From assembly GCA_050873765.1 (NCBI GenBank), contig JBNMJK010000064.1:1-13293 (forward strand): a DNA stretch of 13,293 bases. Direction: 5' to 3'. This DNA is from Sodaliphilus sp050873765 (GTDB lineage: Bacteria; Bacteroidota; Bacteroidia; Bacteroidales; Muribaculaceae). A program made the translations under genes and the position numbers. Positions 1 to 7,267 of this stretch are shown piece by piece. The notes under the pieces are model-generated. The model did no database searches and was not told where the DNA came from. It saw only the letters and a list, made by a program, of their open reading frames with translations. Within the stretch, counting starts at the first letter, position 1, and the number at the start of each line of letters is the position of its first letter.

Positions 1-308
1 CCAGCAGCCAGAAGATCTGCCACAGTGATCTTTTCAAGATTCTTAGCGGTAGCAAGCTCTTCAAGAGTTGAAACGTTTACAGCCTTGTACTCTACACGGT
101 TGATATTCTTAAAGCCGAATTTAGGCACACGGCGTTGGAGAGGCATCTGACCACCCTCAAAACCTACCTTCTGAGAATAACCAGAACGCGACTTTGCACC
201 CTTGTGACCACGGGTAGAAGTACCACCCTTGCCTGAACCAGGACCGCGGCCAATACGACGTTTTTTCTTATTTGAACCTACAGCGGGTTGTAAATTACTT
301 AATTCCAT
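1..308 (-). CDS. rplO: 50S ribosomal protein L15 (uL15), 3' end cut off by window
   Basis: Large-subunit protein uL15, which binds 23S rRNA late in 50S assembly. The ATG is at 308-306 and 102 complete codons are visible before the left edge; the C-terminal third is missing. The start MELSNLQPAVGS is followed by the basic glycine-rich stretch typical of the family: RRIGRGPGSGKGGTSTRGHKG at about residues 18-38, then GFEGGQMPLQRRVPKFGF at about residues 51-68. The gene follows rpmD after 17 nt, the usual rpmD-rplO order of the spc cluster, in which secY normally comes next. No Shine-Dalgarno is visible; the upstream bases are A/T-rich. The identification is secure and only the 3' end is unknown. 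Confidence 0.96.
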   Translation of the reverse strand, partial: MELSNLQPAVGSNKKKRRIGRGPGSGKGGTSTRGHKGAKSRSGYSQKVGFEGGQMPLQRRVPKFGFKNINRVEYKAVNVSTLEELATAKNLEKITVADLLAA

Positions 309-325
309 AATAGTTATTAATGTTT

Positions 326-505
326 TTAAGCGTTCGTAACTTCTACCAAATGACGAACAGTGTTAACCATACCCAAGACTTGAGGAGTAGCTTCCTTCTC
401 AACGACTTGATTCAATTTTTTAAGACCCAGTGCATCGAGGGTCCTTTTTTGACGAGCAGGACGATTGATTCTGCTCTTTACTTGCTTAATCAAAATTTTA
501 GCCAT
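326..505 (-). CDS. rpmD: 50S ribosomal protein L30 (uL30)
   Basis: Small 59-residue protein starting MAKILIKQVKSRINRP and ending LVEVTNA. It belongs to the uL30 family of about 60 residues, which binds 23S rRNA on the 50S subunit. The family hallmarks are visible: an N-terminal beta strand with basic residues, R-(x)-KRTLDALGLKKLNQVV at about residues 18-35, and a MVNTVRHLVEV C-terminal strand-helix. It lies between rpsE (17-nt gap) and rplO (17-nt gap), exactly where spc clusters carry it. The start is the only ATG in frame after the rpsE stop. A weak AGGT lies a few bases upstream, which is hardly a Shine-Dalgarno. The stop is TAA at 328-326. Confidence 0.95.
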   Translation of the reverse strand: MAKILIKQVKSRINRPARQKRTLDALGLKKLNQVVEKEATPQVLGMVNTVRHLVEVTNA

Positions 506-522
506 ATCGATGTACCTAAGAA

Positions 523-1041
523 TTAACCATTAAACACTTTATCAAGAGATACGCCACGATAGTGAGCGATTTCCATTGGTGAACGCATTTCGCTCAAAGC
601 AGCGATAGTGGCCTTCACAAGGTTGTGAGGGTTGGAAGAACCCTTCGACTTACAAATCACATCAGTGATACCGATGCTTTCAAGCACTGCACGCATAGCA
701 CCACCGGCCTTCACACCCGTACCAGGAGTGGCAGGCTTCATAATGATGCGGCTACCACCAAACTTGGCAACTTGTTCGTGAGGAATTGTGCCCTTGTGCA
801 CTGGAACCTTGATAAGGTTTTTCTTTGCCACTTCCACGCCCTTGGCGATAGCAGTGGTAACTTCATTAGCCTTACCGAGACCATAACCAATCACACCATT
901 GCCATCACCTACAACGACGATAGCAGCGAAGGTGAAAGTACGACCACCCTTGGTAACTTTGGTGGTACGGTTGATGGCCACGAGGCGATCTTTCAACTCA
1001 ATATCGCTAGTTACTTTAACTCGATTATTTTTCTTTACCAT
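523..1041 (-). CDS. rpsE: 30S ribosomal protein S5 (uS5)
   Basis: Small-subunit protein uS5, 172 residues (E. coli 167), important for decoding accuracy and mRNA unwinding at the entry channel. The N-terminal double-stranded-RNA-binding domain is seen at about residues 10-75: DRLVAINRTTKVTKGGRTF, then VVVGDGNGVIGYGLGKANEV. The C-terminal uS5 domain holds GGSRIIMKPATPGTGVKAGG and SKGSSNPHNLVKATIAAL. The KGGR loop near residues 32-35, where spectinomycin-resistance changes are known in other bacteria, looks wild type. It follows rplR after only 5 nt, so translation is probably coupled. No Shine-Dalgarno is visible. Confidence 0.97.
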   Translation of the reverse strand: MVKKNNRVKVTSDIELKDRLVAINRTTKVTKGGRTFTFAAIVVVGDGNGVIGYGLGKANEVTTAIAKGVEVAKKNLIKVPVHKGTIPHEQVAKFGGSRIIMKPATPGTGVKAGGAMRAVLESIGITDVICKSKGSSNPHNLVKATIAALSEMRSPMEIAHYRGVSLDKVFNG

Positions 1042-1046
1042 GTTTT

Positions 1047-1388
1047 TTAAAATTTAAGTCCGCCTTTGCGAGCGCCATCGGCCAATGATTTAATTCTACC
1101 ATGGAAGAGGAAGCCGTTACGGTCGAAAACAACTGTTTCGATGCCCTTTTCGAGAGCCTTTTTAGCCACAGCTTCACCCACCTTAGCAGCAATTTCAGAT
1201 TTAGTTCCTTCAGTGATTCCCTTTGAAGAAGCAGAAACAACTGTATTTGCAGCAACGTCGTCGATCACTTGAGCATAAATCTGCTTGTTGCTACGGAACA
1301 CACACAAACGTGGACGAGCGGCAGTGCCACTGATTTTACCACGAATACGTGCCTTGATTTTATTTCTTCTTTGAGTTTTTGATATCAT
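1047..1388 (-). CDS. rplR: 50S ribosomal protein L18 (uL18)
   Basis: Protein uL18, 113 residues (usual 110-120), which binds 5S rRNA together with uL5 in the central protuberance of the 50S subunit. It has a basic N-terminal tail (TQRRNKIKARIRGKISGT), then the family core ARPRLCVFRSNKQIYAQVID at about residues 23-42, and the C-terminal VVFDRNGFLFHGRIKSLADGARKGGL segment at about residues 86-111. It sits between rplF (20 nt upstream) and rpsE (5 nt downstream), the standard spc order. The upstream region is A/T-rich without a Shine-Dalgarno. The ATG at 1388 gives the normal family N-terminus. Confidence 0.96.
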   Translation of the reverse strand: MISKTQRRNKIKARIRGKISGTAARPRLCVFRSNKQIYAQVIDDVAANTVVSASSKGITEGTKSEIAAKVGEAVAKKALEKGIETVVFDRNGFLFHGRIKSLADGARKGGLKF

Positions 1389-1408
1389 AACTGTATAAAA
1401 ATCAATTA

Positions 1409-1963
1409 TTATTTGGCAGCTGCCGTTTTACCAGACTTACGACGAATAACTTCGCCAACGAACTTAATACCCTTGCCCTTATAAGGTTCAGGCTTACGGA
1501 AAGAACGAATCTTTGCGCAAATCTGACCAAGAAGCTGCTTGTCGGCAGACTCGAGGGTGATGAAAGGGTTCTTGTTACGCTCACTCTTTGCCTCTACCTT
1601 CACTTCAGGAGGGAGCTGCAAATAAATAGCGTGAGAGAAACCAAGGGTAAGCTGAAGAACCTGACCTTTGGACTCGGCCTTGTAACCTACACCCACCACT
1701 TCAAGTTCTTTCTTAAAACCGGTGCTAACGCCTACCACCATGTTATGAATGAGCGCACGGTAAAGTCCGTGTTGAGCACGCGACTCTTTTGAGTCGTCGG
1801 GACGAGAAACTGTAACCACGCCATCTTCCACAGCCACAGAAATAGCTGGGTTGATCGACTGCTTGAGTTCGCCCTTAGGACCTTTAACTGTGCAAACGTT
1901 GTCTTTTAATTCTACTGTTACGCCGGCAGGTAACTGAATTGGTAATTTTCCTATTCTTGACAT
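1409..1963 (-). CDS. rplF: 50S ribosomal protein L6 (uL6)
   Basis: Protein uL6, 184 residues (E. coli 177), which sits near the factor-binding site of the 50S subunit and contacts the sarcin-ricin region used by EF-G. The start MSRIGKLPIQLPAGVTVELK is diagnostic, followed by VKGPKGELKQ (about residues 28-37). The second repeat of the L6 fold ends in the signature PEPYKGKGIKFVGEVIRRKSGKTA near the C-terminus. Unlike nearly all neighbours it has a strong Shine-Dalgarno, AGGAGGT at 1977-1971, 7 nt before the ATG. It lies between rpsH (20 nt) and rplR (20 nt). Identification is certain. Confidence 0.97.
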   Translation of the reverse strand: MSRIGKLPIQLPAGVTVELKDNVCTVKGPKGELKQSINPAISVAVEDGVVTVSRPDDSKESRAQHGLYRALIHNMVVGVSTGFKKELEVVGVGYKAESKGQVLQLTLGFSHAIYLQLPPEVKVEAKSERNKNPFITLESADKQLLGQICAKIRSFRKPEPYKGKGIKFVGEVIRRKSGKTAAAK

Positions 1964-1970
1964 AATAAAT

Positions 1971-1977
1971 ACCTCCT
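1971..1977 (-). promoter_or_regulatory. Strong Shine-Dalgarno of rplF
   Basis: The minus strand reads AGGAGGT, seven bases complementary to the conserved anti-Shine-Dalgarno at the 16S rRNA 3' end, with a 7-nt spacer to the rplF ATG. Strong sites of this kind are the exception in this operon and in Bacteroidota generally, so the site is listed separately. The match and spacing are seen directly; use by ribosomes is inferred. Confidence 0.75.
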
Positions 1978-1983
1978 ATAACA

Positions 1984-2385
1984 TTAATAAACGTAACACA
2001 AAACTTCACCGCCAATCTTTTGCTCCTTAGCTTCCTTGTTGGTCATCACACCCTTGGAAGTGGAAAGAATGGCAATGCCTAAACCATTTAAAACGCGGGG
2101 CATGTCTTTGTAGCCTGTGTATTGACGCAAGCCTGGACGAGACACGCGAGTGAGGCACTTAATGGCGTTCACGTGATCGACAGCGTCGTACTTGAGCGCG
2201 ATTTTAATAGTGCCGATAGGTGAATCCTCCGACTCCATGAACTTGTAGTTGAGGATGTAACCTTGATTGAAAAGAATCTTGGTGATCTCTTTTTTCAACT
2301 TTGAAGAAGGGATTTCAACGACACGGTGCTGTGCCTTGATCGCATTCCTCAATCTGGTTAAATAATCTGCTATTGGATCAGTCAT
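1984..2385 (-). CDS. rpsH: 30S ribosomal protein S8 (uS8)
   Basis: Protein uS8, 133 residues (usual 130-134), a primary binder of the 16S rRNA central domain. The start TDPIADYLTRLRNA is the family N-terminal signature. The C-terminal domain shows RPGLRQYTGYKDMPRVLNGLGIAILSTSKGVMTNKEA (about residues 84-120), containing the conserved serine/threonine-rich RNA-binding loop, and ends GGEVLCYVY. In E. coli uS8 is the autogenous repressor of the spc operon; whether that holds here is unknown. The 83-nt gap before it is unusually long for this operon and contains a hairpin (2403-2429). No Shine-Dalgarno is seen. Confidence 0.97.
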   Translation of the reverse strand: MTDPIADYLTRLRNAIKAQHRVVEIPSSKLKKEITKILFNQGYILNYKFMESEDSPIGTIKIALKYDAVDHVNAIKCLTRVSRPGLRQYTGYKDMPRVLNGLGIAILSTSKGVMTNKEAKEQKIGGEVLCYVY

Positions 2386-2402
2386 TTTAAAAAATGTTTT
2401 AA

Positions 2403-2429
2403 ATTGATTCGGTTAATTACCCGAACAAT
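2403..2429 (-). promoter_or_regulatory. Hairpin in the rpsN-rpsH gap
   Basis: On the transcript, ATTG-TTCGG is followed by an 8-nt A/T-rich loop and then CCGAA-(T)-CAAT. That is nine base pairs with one bulged U, ending 17 nt before the rpsH ATG. The core 2408-2425 is a near-perfect palindrome (8 of 9 positions match). There is no U-tract directly after it, so it is a poor terminator. A role in translational control or RNA processing at the rpsN/rpsH boundary is possible but only inferred. Confidence 0.5.
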
Positions 2430-2468
2430 ATTTAATACTTATTTTTAGTTGATTGCGGTTATTAATGA

Positions 2469-2738
2469 TTACCAGCTTGCTTTCTTAACGCCTGGAATCA
2501 AGCCAGCAGAAGCCATTTCACGGAAATCGATACGAGAAATGCCAAACTGACGCATATATCCCTTTGGACGACCGCTCATCTTACAGATGTTGTGCAGACG
2601 CACAGGAGAAGCGTTGTGTGGCAGCTTCTGGAGAGCTTCATAATCGCCAGCTGCCTTGAGAGCTGCACGCTTGGCAGCATACTTAGCAACAAGACGTTCC
2701 CTCTTAGCCTGACGGGCTTTCATTGATTCTTTTGCCAT
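2469..2738 (-). CDS. rpsN: 30S ribosomal protein S14 (uS14), zinc-independent type
   Basis: Protein uS14, 89 residues, in the head of the 30S subunit. The start MAKESMKARQAKRERLVAKY and the C-terminal signature LHNICKMSGRPKGYMRQFGI followed by SRIDFREMASAGLIPGVKKASW identify it. The length and the presence of a single cysteine instead of two CxxC pairs show the long, zinc-free form (as in E. coli) rather than the 61-residue zinc-ribbon form. It follows rplE after 14 nt. After its TAA comes the 83-nt spacer with a hairpin before rpsH. No Shine-Dalgarno is seen. Confidence 0.97.
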   Translation of the reverse strand: MAKESMKARQAKRERLVAKYAAKRAALKAAGDYEALQKLPHNASPVRLHNICKMSGRPKGYMRQFGISRIDFREMASAGLIPGVKKASW

Positions 2739-2752
2739 ACTATATAGAATAA

Positions 2753-3298
2753 TTATTTAGCGTTATTAAAAGGAAGACCGAATTCTTTCAGCAGAGCATA
2801 ACCTTCTTCATCGGTTTTAGCGGTGGTAACGAAAGTGATGTTCATACCGGTCATCTTGGTAACATTATCGATGTTGATTTCAGGGAAGATAATCTGCTCA
2901 GTGATACCCACGGTGTAGTTGCCACGGCCATCGAGCTTGCCAGCGATACCCTTGAAGTCGCGGATACGAGGAAGAGCGATGCGGATGAAGCGCTCCATAA
3001 ACTCATACATACGGTCGCGACGCAAAGTGACACGAGCGCCGATAGGCATTTTCTTACGCACACGGAAGTTAGAGATATCCTTCTTTGAAAGTGTCTGCAC
3101 AGCCTTCTGGCCAGTGATAGTGGTCAGTTCGTTGATAGCAGTCTCGATAACCTTCTTGTCTTGAGTAGCGTCGCCCAAACCTTCGTTCAGAACAATCTTC
3201 ACAAGCTTAGGAATCTGCATAGGGCTGCTATAGTTAAATTGCTTCATCAATGCTGGAGCAATTTTTTCGTCATATTGTTTCTTAAGGGTTGTAGCCAT
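2753..3298 (-). CDS. rplE: 50S ribosomal protein L5 (uL5)
   Basis: Protein uL5, 181 residues (E. coli 179), which binds 5S rRNA and touches the P-site tRNA from the central protuberance. Typical segments are IPKLVKIVLNEGLGDATQDKK (about residues 29-49), TGQKAVQTLSKKDISNFRVRKKMPIGARVTLR (about residues 62-93), and the C-terminal GITEQIIFPEINIDNVTKMTGMNITFVTTAKTDEEG. The ATG overlaps the rplX stop by one base (TAATG on the minus strand), which implies translational coupling. A modest AGGAG/AGAGG lies 9-13 nt upstream inside the rplX coding end. Confidence 0.97.
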   Translation of the reverse strand: MATTLKKQYDEKIAPALMKQFNYSSPMQIPKLVKIVLNEGLGDATQDKKVIETAINELTTITGQKAVQTLSKKDISNFRVRKKMPIGARVTLRRDRMYEFMERFIRIALPRIRDFKGIAGKLDGRGNYTVGITEQIIFPEINIDNVTKMTGMNITFVTTAKTDEEGYALLKEFGLPFNNAK

Positions 3299-3615
3299 TA
3301 CTTAATTTCCTCTCCTGATTTTTTAGAATAACGTACTGTTTTGCCCTCTACAATCTTGAAACCAACACGGGTTGGCTTTCCAGTCTTAGGATCTACCACG
3401 TTGAGGTTCGACAAGTGGATAGGGGCTTCCATCTTAATAATGCCTCCCTGAGGATGCTTTGCACTTGGCTTGGTACTCTTTGATACCAAATTGATACCTT
3501 CAACGATTGCACGGTTTTCCTTAGCCTTGATGCTCAGGACACGACCAGTTTTACCCTTGTCGTCGCCGGCGAGAACGCAAACGGTATCGCCTTTCTTTAT
3601 GTGTAACTTAGCCAT
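3298..3615 (-). CDS. rplX: 50S ribosomal protein L24 (uL24)
   Basis: Protein uL24, 105 residues (usual 100-110), an assembly initiator that binds the 5' end of 23S rRNA near the exit tunnel. The KOW motif is plain at about residues 5-32: IKKGDTVCVLAGDDKGKTGRV. The family middle section VEGINLVSKSTKPS is followed by QGGIIKMEAPIHLSNLNVVDP and then the C-terminal KPTRVGFKIVEGKTVRYSKKSGE. It comes 25 nt after rplN and overlaps rplE by one base at the stop (TAATG). No Shine-Dalgarno is visible. Confidence 0.97.
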   Translation of the reverse strand: MAKLHIKKGDTVCVLAGDDKGKTGRVLSIKAKENRAIVEGINLVSKSTKPSAKHPQGGIIKMEAPIHLSNLNVVDPKTGKPTRVGFKIVEGKTVRYSKKSGEEIK

Positions 3616-3640
3616 TTAAAATTAAAAACTGTGATAATTA

Positions 3641-4006
3641 TTAAAGAACTTCGGGAGCGAGTGAAACAATCTTCATGTTAGTAGCACGCAATTCGCGGGC
3701 AACAGGGCCGAAGATACGGGTACCACGGAGCTCTCCTGCATTATTGATCAATACACATGCGTTGTCGTCGAAGCGAATGTAGGAACCGTCCTGACGGCGG
3801 ATTTCCTTCTTGGTGCGAACAACGACAGCACGTGATACAGTGCCTTTCTTAACTTCTGATGAAGGGATTGCACTCTTAACAGTAACCACGATGGTGTCGC
3901 CCACAGAAGCGTAACGGCGACCGGTGCCACCGAGCACACGAATGCAGAGCACTTCACGGGCTCCACTATTGTCGGCTACTGATAATCTACTTTCTGTCTG
4001 AATCAT
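3641..4006 (-). CDS. rplN: 50S ribosomal protein L14 (uL14)
   Basis: Protein uL14, 121 residues (usual 121-123), at the subunit interface, forming bridges with 16S rRNA. The start MIQTESRLSVADNSGAREVL is the family signature. Then come VLGGTGRRYASVGDTIVVTV (about residues 24-43), VSRAVVVRTKKEIRRQDGSY (about residues 58-77) and the C-terminal GTRIFGPVARELR (about residues 95-107). It follows rpsQ by 8 nt, so the S10 and spc clusters are joined without a break. No promoter or Shine-Dalgarno is visible in the short gap. Confidence 0.98.
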   Translation of the reverse strand: MIQTESRLSVADNSGAREVLCIRVLGGTGRRYASVGDTIVVTVKSAIPSSEVKKGTVSRAVVVRTKKEIRRQDGSYIRFDDNACVLINNAGELRGTRIFGPVARELRATNMKIVSLAPEVL

Positions 4007-4014
4007 AATTTAAA

Positions 4015-4272
4015 TTACTTAGCTTTTTCGATGATTTCAACTAATCTCCATCTCTTTGTCTTGCTCAAAGGGCGAGTTTCCATCAAACGCACCTTGTCGC
4101 CTACTTGGCACTCATTCTTTTCATCGTGAGCGTGGTATTTTTTCGTCTTGTTCACGAACTTACCATAGATTGGGTGTTTTTCCTTCCATTTGATGTCCAC
4201 AGTGATAGTCTTGTCACCCTTGTTGCTGGAAACAACCCCAATTCTTTCTTTTCTTAAATTTCTTCTTTCCAT
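4015..4272 (-). CDS. rpsQ: 30S ribosomal protein S17 (uS17)
   Basis: Protein uS17, 85 residues (usual 80-90), a primary 16S rRNA binder with an OB fold. Visible family features are RKERIGVVSSNKGDKTITV (about residues 7-25), the strand-loop PIYGKFVNKTKKYHAHDEKN, and the C-terminal signature VGDKVRLMETRPLSKTKRWR followed by LVEII. It lies 12 nt after rpmC and 8 nt before rplN, which is standard order. There is no Shine-Dalgarno; upstream reads CCCAAACTGAA before the ATG. Confidence 0.97.
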   Translation of the reverse strand: MERRNLRKERIGVVSSNKGDKTITVDIKWKEKHPIYGKFVNKTKKYHAHDEKNECQVGDKVRLMETRPLSKTKRWRLVEIIEKAK

Positions 4273-4284
4273 TTCAGTTTGGGA

Positions 4285-4485
4285 TTATTTGTTAATTTTT
4301 AATTCGCGAGCGCGAACTTCTGTTTTCATACGCGCGATATTTCTTCTGTCGACAGTGATCTTTGCAGGATTGTCGAGGGGAGAAATAGAATGCTGAATCT
4401 TTGTTTGAACATACTCCTTCTGAGCTGCATCCAAGCGATCGAGGAGTTCTTTATCGTTCAATTCTTTGTAATCTTCCTTTTTCAT
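4285..4485 (-). CDS. rpmC: 50S ribosomal protein L29 (uL29)
   Basis: Protein uL29, 66 residues (usual 60-70), at the exit of the nascent-peptide tunnel, where it docks trigger factor and SRP. It starts MKKEDYKELNDKELLDRLDA and contains the Bacteroidota-like middle HSISPLDNPAKITVDRRNIARMKTE, with the IARMKTE/RE helix closing the two-helix hairpin. The ATG at 4485 is chosen over an in-frame TTG at 4494 because it gives the normal family N-terminus and because every other gene here starts with ATG. The gap to the rplP stop is then 13 nt. It is followed by rpsQ after 12 nt. Confidence 0.93.
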   Translation of the reverse strand: MKKEDYKELNDKELLDRLDAAQKEYVQTKIQHSISPLDNPAKITVDRRNIARMKTEVRARELKINK

Positions 4486-4498
4486 ATCTTGCAATCAA

Positions 4499-4933
4499 TT
4501 ACACGGTTTGAGTTGGATCATAATCGCGGCGAACCACAAACTTAGTTGGAATAGGGAGCTTTTGAGCTGCCAAACGCAGAGCCTCTTTAGCGATGTCGTA
4601 GCTAACACCCTCCACTTCAATGAGAATACGTCCTGGGAATACAGGAGCTACGTAACCGGCCACATCACCTTTACCTTTACCCATACGCACATCGGCAGGC
4701 TTGCGGGTGTAAGGCTTGTCAGGGAAGATGCGAACCCAAATTTGACCTTGACGTTGCATGTAGCGAGTAACAGCCACACGAGCAGCCTCAATCTGGCGAG
4801 CGGTAATCCACTTAGAGTCAAGTGCCTTAATACCGAAAGAGCCGAAGTTGAGCTGAGTGCCACGCTTAGAGTATTTGCGTGTACCACCGTCTGATGGTCT
4901 TCTGTATCTTAATCTTTTTGGTTGTTGTAACAT
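4499..4933 (-). CDS. rplP: 50S ribosomal protein L16 (uL16)
   Basis: Protein uL16, 144 residues (E. coli 136), which organises the A-site region of the 50S subunit and contacts tRNA. The N-terminus MLQQPKRLRYRRPSDGG is a slight variant of the usual MLxPKRxKYRKxxKG. Then come GITALD-type SFGIKALDSKWITARQIEAA (about residues 32-51) and IWVRIFPDKPYTRKPADVRM (about residues 65-84), followed by GKGKGDVAGYVAPV with the conserved arginine and MGKGKG loop. It lies 25 nt after rpsC and before rpmC. No Shine-Dalgarno is seen. Confidence 0.97.
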   Translation of the reverse strand: MLQQPKRLRYRRPSDGGTRKYSKRGTQLNFGSFGIKALDSKWITARQIEAARVAVTRYMQRQGQIWVRIFPDKPYTRKPADVRMGKGKGDVAGYVAPVFPGRILIEVEGVSYDIAKEALRLAAQKLPIPTKFVVRRDYDPTQTV

Positions 4934-4958
4934 TTTTGTTCAGTTGATAAAATCAAGT

Positions 4959-5681
4959 TTAACGATTGTTCTTTTTGTTGCGGAAACCACCACGACGGCC
5001 ACCATTGCCACGGCGATCGTTGCCGTTGTTGGTGAAGTTAGGAGCAAGGTCCTTCTTACCGTAAACCTCGCCACGGCAGATCCAAACCTTAATACCAATC
5101 AAACCCACCTTAGTGAGTGCAGGAACGAGAGCGTAGTCGATATCTGCACGAAGAGTGTGAAGTGGAGTACGTCCTTCCTTGAACATTTCAGAACGAGCCA
5201 TTTCAGCACCATTCAAACGACCGCTCACAAGCACCTTCACACCTTCAGCGCCAAGACGCATGGTAGAAGCCACAGCCATCTTCACGGCACGGCGATAAGC
5301 CACCTTGCCTTCGATTTGGTGTGCAATGTTACTTGCAACGATATGCGCATCGAGTTCTGGACGCTTCACTTCATAGATGTTGATCTGCACGTCCTTGTCG
5401 GTGAGCTTTTTCAGCTCCTCTTTCAGCTTGTCCACGTCCTGTCCACCTTTACCGATAATGATACCGGGGCGAGAGGTGCAAATAGTGATGGTAACGAGCT
5501 TGAGAGTGCGCTCAATGACAATACGAGAAACGCTTGCCTTAGCCAGACGCACGTTAAGATACTTGCGGATTTTGCTATCCTCAACCAGTGTATCACCGTA
5601 ATCGCTACCACCAAACCAGTTTGAGTCCCAGCCGCGGATGATACCTAAACGATTGCTAATTGGATTTACTTTCTGTCCCAT
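4959..5681 (-). CDS. rpsC: 30S ribosomal protein S3 (uS3) with Gly/Asn/Arg-rich tail
   Basis: Protein uS3, 240 residues (E. coli 233), at the mRNA entry of the 30S head, with helicase-like function together with uS4 and uS5. The start is MGQKVNPISNRLGIIRGWDS. A KH-type domain with IIIGKGG (GxxG at residues 77-80) is followed by the uS3 C-terminal domain, including MRLGAEGVKVLVSGRLNGAE and ARSEMFKEGRTPLHTLRADI. The last 33 residues or so (about 208-240) form a low-complexity basic tail rich in Gly, Asn and Arg, ending GGFRNKKNNR. It follows rplV by 5 nt. Identification is certain; the tail is probably disordered or rRNA-binding. Confidence 0.97.
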   Translation of the reverse strand: MGQKVNPISNRLGIIRGWDSNWFGGSDYGDTLVEDSKIRKYLNVRLAKASVSRIVIERTLKLVTITICTSRPGIIIGKGGQDVDKLKEELKKLTDKDVQINIYEVKRPELDAHIVASNIAHQIEGKVAYRRAVKMAVASTMRLGAEGVKVLVSGRLNGAEMARSEMFKEGRTPLHTLRADIDYALVPALTKVGLIGIKVWICRGEVYGKKDLAPNFTNNGNDRRGNGGRRGGFRNKKNNR

Positions 5682-5686
5682 AATCT

Positions 5687-6097
5687 TTATGCGTCTTTAT
5701 TGTCATTTTTAATTGTATCTACTACCAAGGTGATGTGGTTGCTGCGCTTGCGAATGCGGTAGCCACGGCCTTGAGGAGCTGGACGCAGGCGCTTCAACAT
5801 AGGCGCGCAGTCCACTGTGATAGTCTTGATGAAGAGCTCACCGCTGTCAGCCTTCTTGTCGTTTTTCTGCTCCCAGTTGGCAATTGCCGACTTCAGGAGT
5901 TTTTCAACGTCAGCTGCAGCTTGCTTATCTGAGAAATGAAGGAGACCGAGAGCCTTGAAAACTTCCACTCCGCGCACCATGTCGGCCACCAGACGCATCT
6001 TGCGAGGTGAGCTTGGCACATTATTCAGCTTAGCGAAAGCAAGGTCGCGTTTGGCTTCCTTAATTTTATCTGCTGATAATCTTTTTCTTTTACCCAT
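5687..6097 (-). CDS. rplV: 50S ribosomal protein L22 (uL22)
   Basis: Protein uL22, 136 residues, longer than E. coli (110) because of an N-terminal extension of about 25 residues (MGKRKRLSADKIKEAKRDLA). The family core begins at VPSSPRKMRLVADMVRGVEV (about residues 27-46). The long beta-hairpin that lines the nascent-peptide tunnel near the macrolide site lies within FIKTITVDCAPMLKRLRPAP and QGRGYRIRKRSNHITLVV. It is preceded by a 48-nt gap after rpsS and followed by rpsC after 5 nt. The ATG at 6097 is the first available in frame in that gap. No Shine-Dalgarno is seen. Confidence 0.97.
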   Translation of the reverse strand: MGKRKRLSADKIKEAKRDLAFAKLNNVPSSPRKMRLVADMVRGVEVFKALGLLHFSDKQAAADVEKLLKSAIANWEQKNDKKADSGELFIKTITVDCAPMLKRLRPAPQGRGYRIRKRSNHITLVVDTIKNDNKDA

Positions 6098-6145
6098 TGT
6101 ATTTAATTCTTATTTTTTCTAAATGAATTGGTTCCCGGGTCTATA

Positions 6146-6415
6146 TTACTTCTTGTTGTTGCCGCTGTGTCCACGGAAAGTACGAGTTGGAGCAAATTCG
6201 CCCAGCTTGTGGCCCACCATGTTTTCAGTGACATAGACAGGGATGAACTTATTACCATTGTGTACGGCGAAGGTGTGACCCACGAATTCAGGAGCAATCA
6301 TTGAAGCGCGCGACCAAGTCTTAATCACGCTTTTCTTGCCGCTCTCGTTCATAGCATCCACTTTCTTCTCGAGCTTAACACTAATGTAAGGTCCTTTTTT
6401 TAATGAACGACTCAT
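6146..6415 (-). CDS. rpsS: 30S ribosomal protein S19 (uS19)
   Basis: Protein uS19, 89 residues (usual 87-93), in the 30S head, close to the A-site and bridging to the central protuberance. The start MSRSLKKGPYISVKLEKKV is diagnostic, as is the C-terminal signature VTENMVGHKLGEFAPTRTFR followed by GHSGNNKK (about residues 62-89). It comes 19 nt after rplB. The 48 nt after it contain a CCCGGG and A/T-rich sequence but no convincing signal. No Shine-Dalgarno is seen before the ATG. Confidence 0.98.
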   Translation of the reverse strand: MSRSLKKGPYISVKLEKKVDAMNESGKKSVIKTWSRASMIAPEFVGHTFAVHNGNKFIPVYVTENMVGHKLGEFAPTRTFRGHSGNNKK

Positions 6416-6434
6416 AGTTTAATTTTTAATCAAA

Positions 6435-7259
<825 letters not shown>

Positions 7260-7267
7260 TTGTTTTA

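Noticed and set aside
4486..4494. TTG start for rpmC, three codons upstream
   Set aside because: The ATG at 4485 gives the standard uL29 N-terminus, and all other genes here use ATG.
4857..5624. 255-codon open frame on the plus strand, antisense to rpsC and the start of rplP
   Set aside because: It lies wholly over well-conserved uS3 and uL16 coding sequence. The translation has no recognisable domain, and biased codon use in highly expressed genes often leaves the opposite strand open.
6098..6145. CCCGGG-containing gap between rpsS and rplV as a regulatory site
   Set aside because: The palindrome is only six bases, has no loop, and is not followed by a U-tract. Nothing else stands out.
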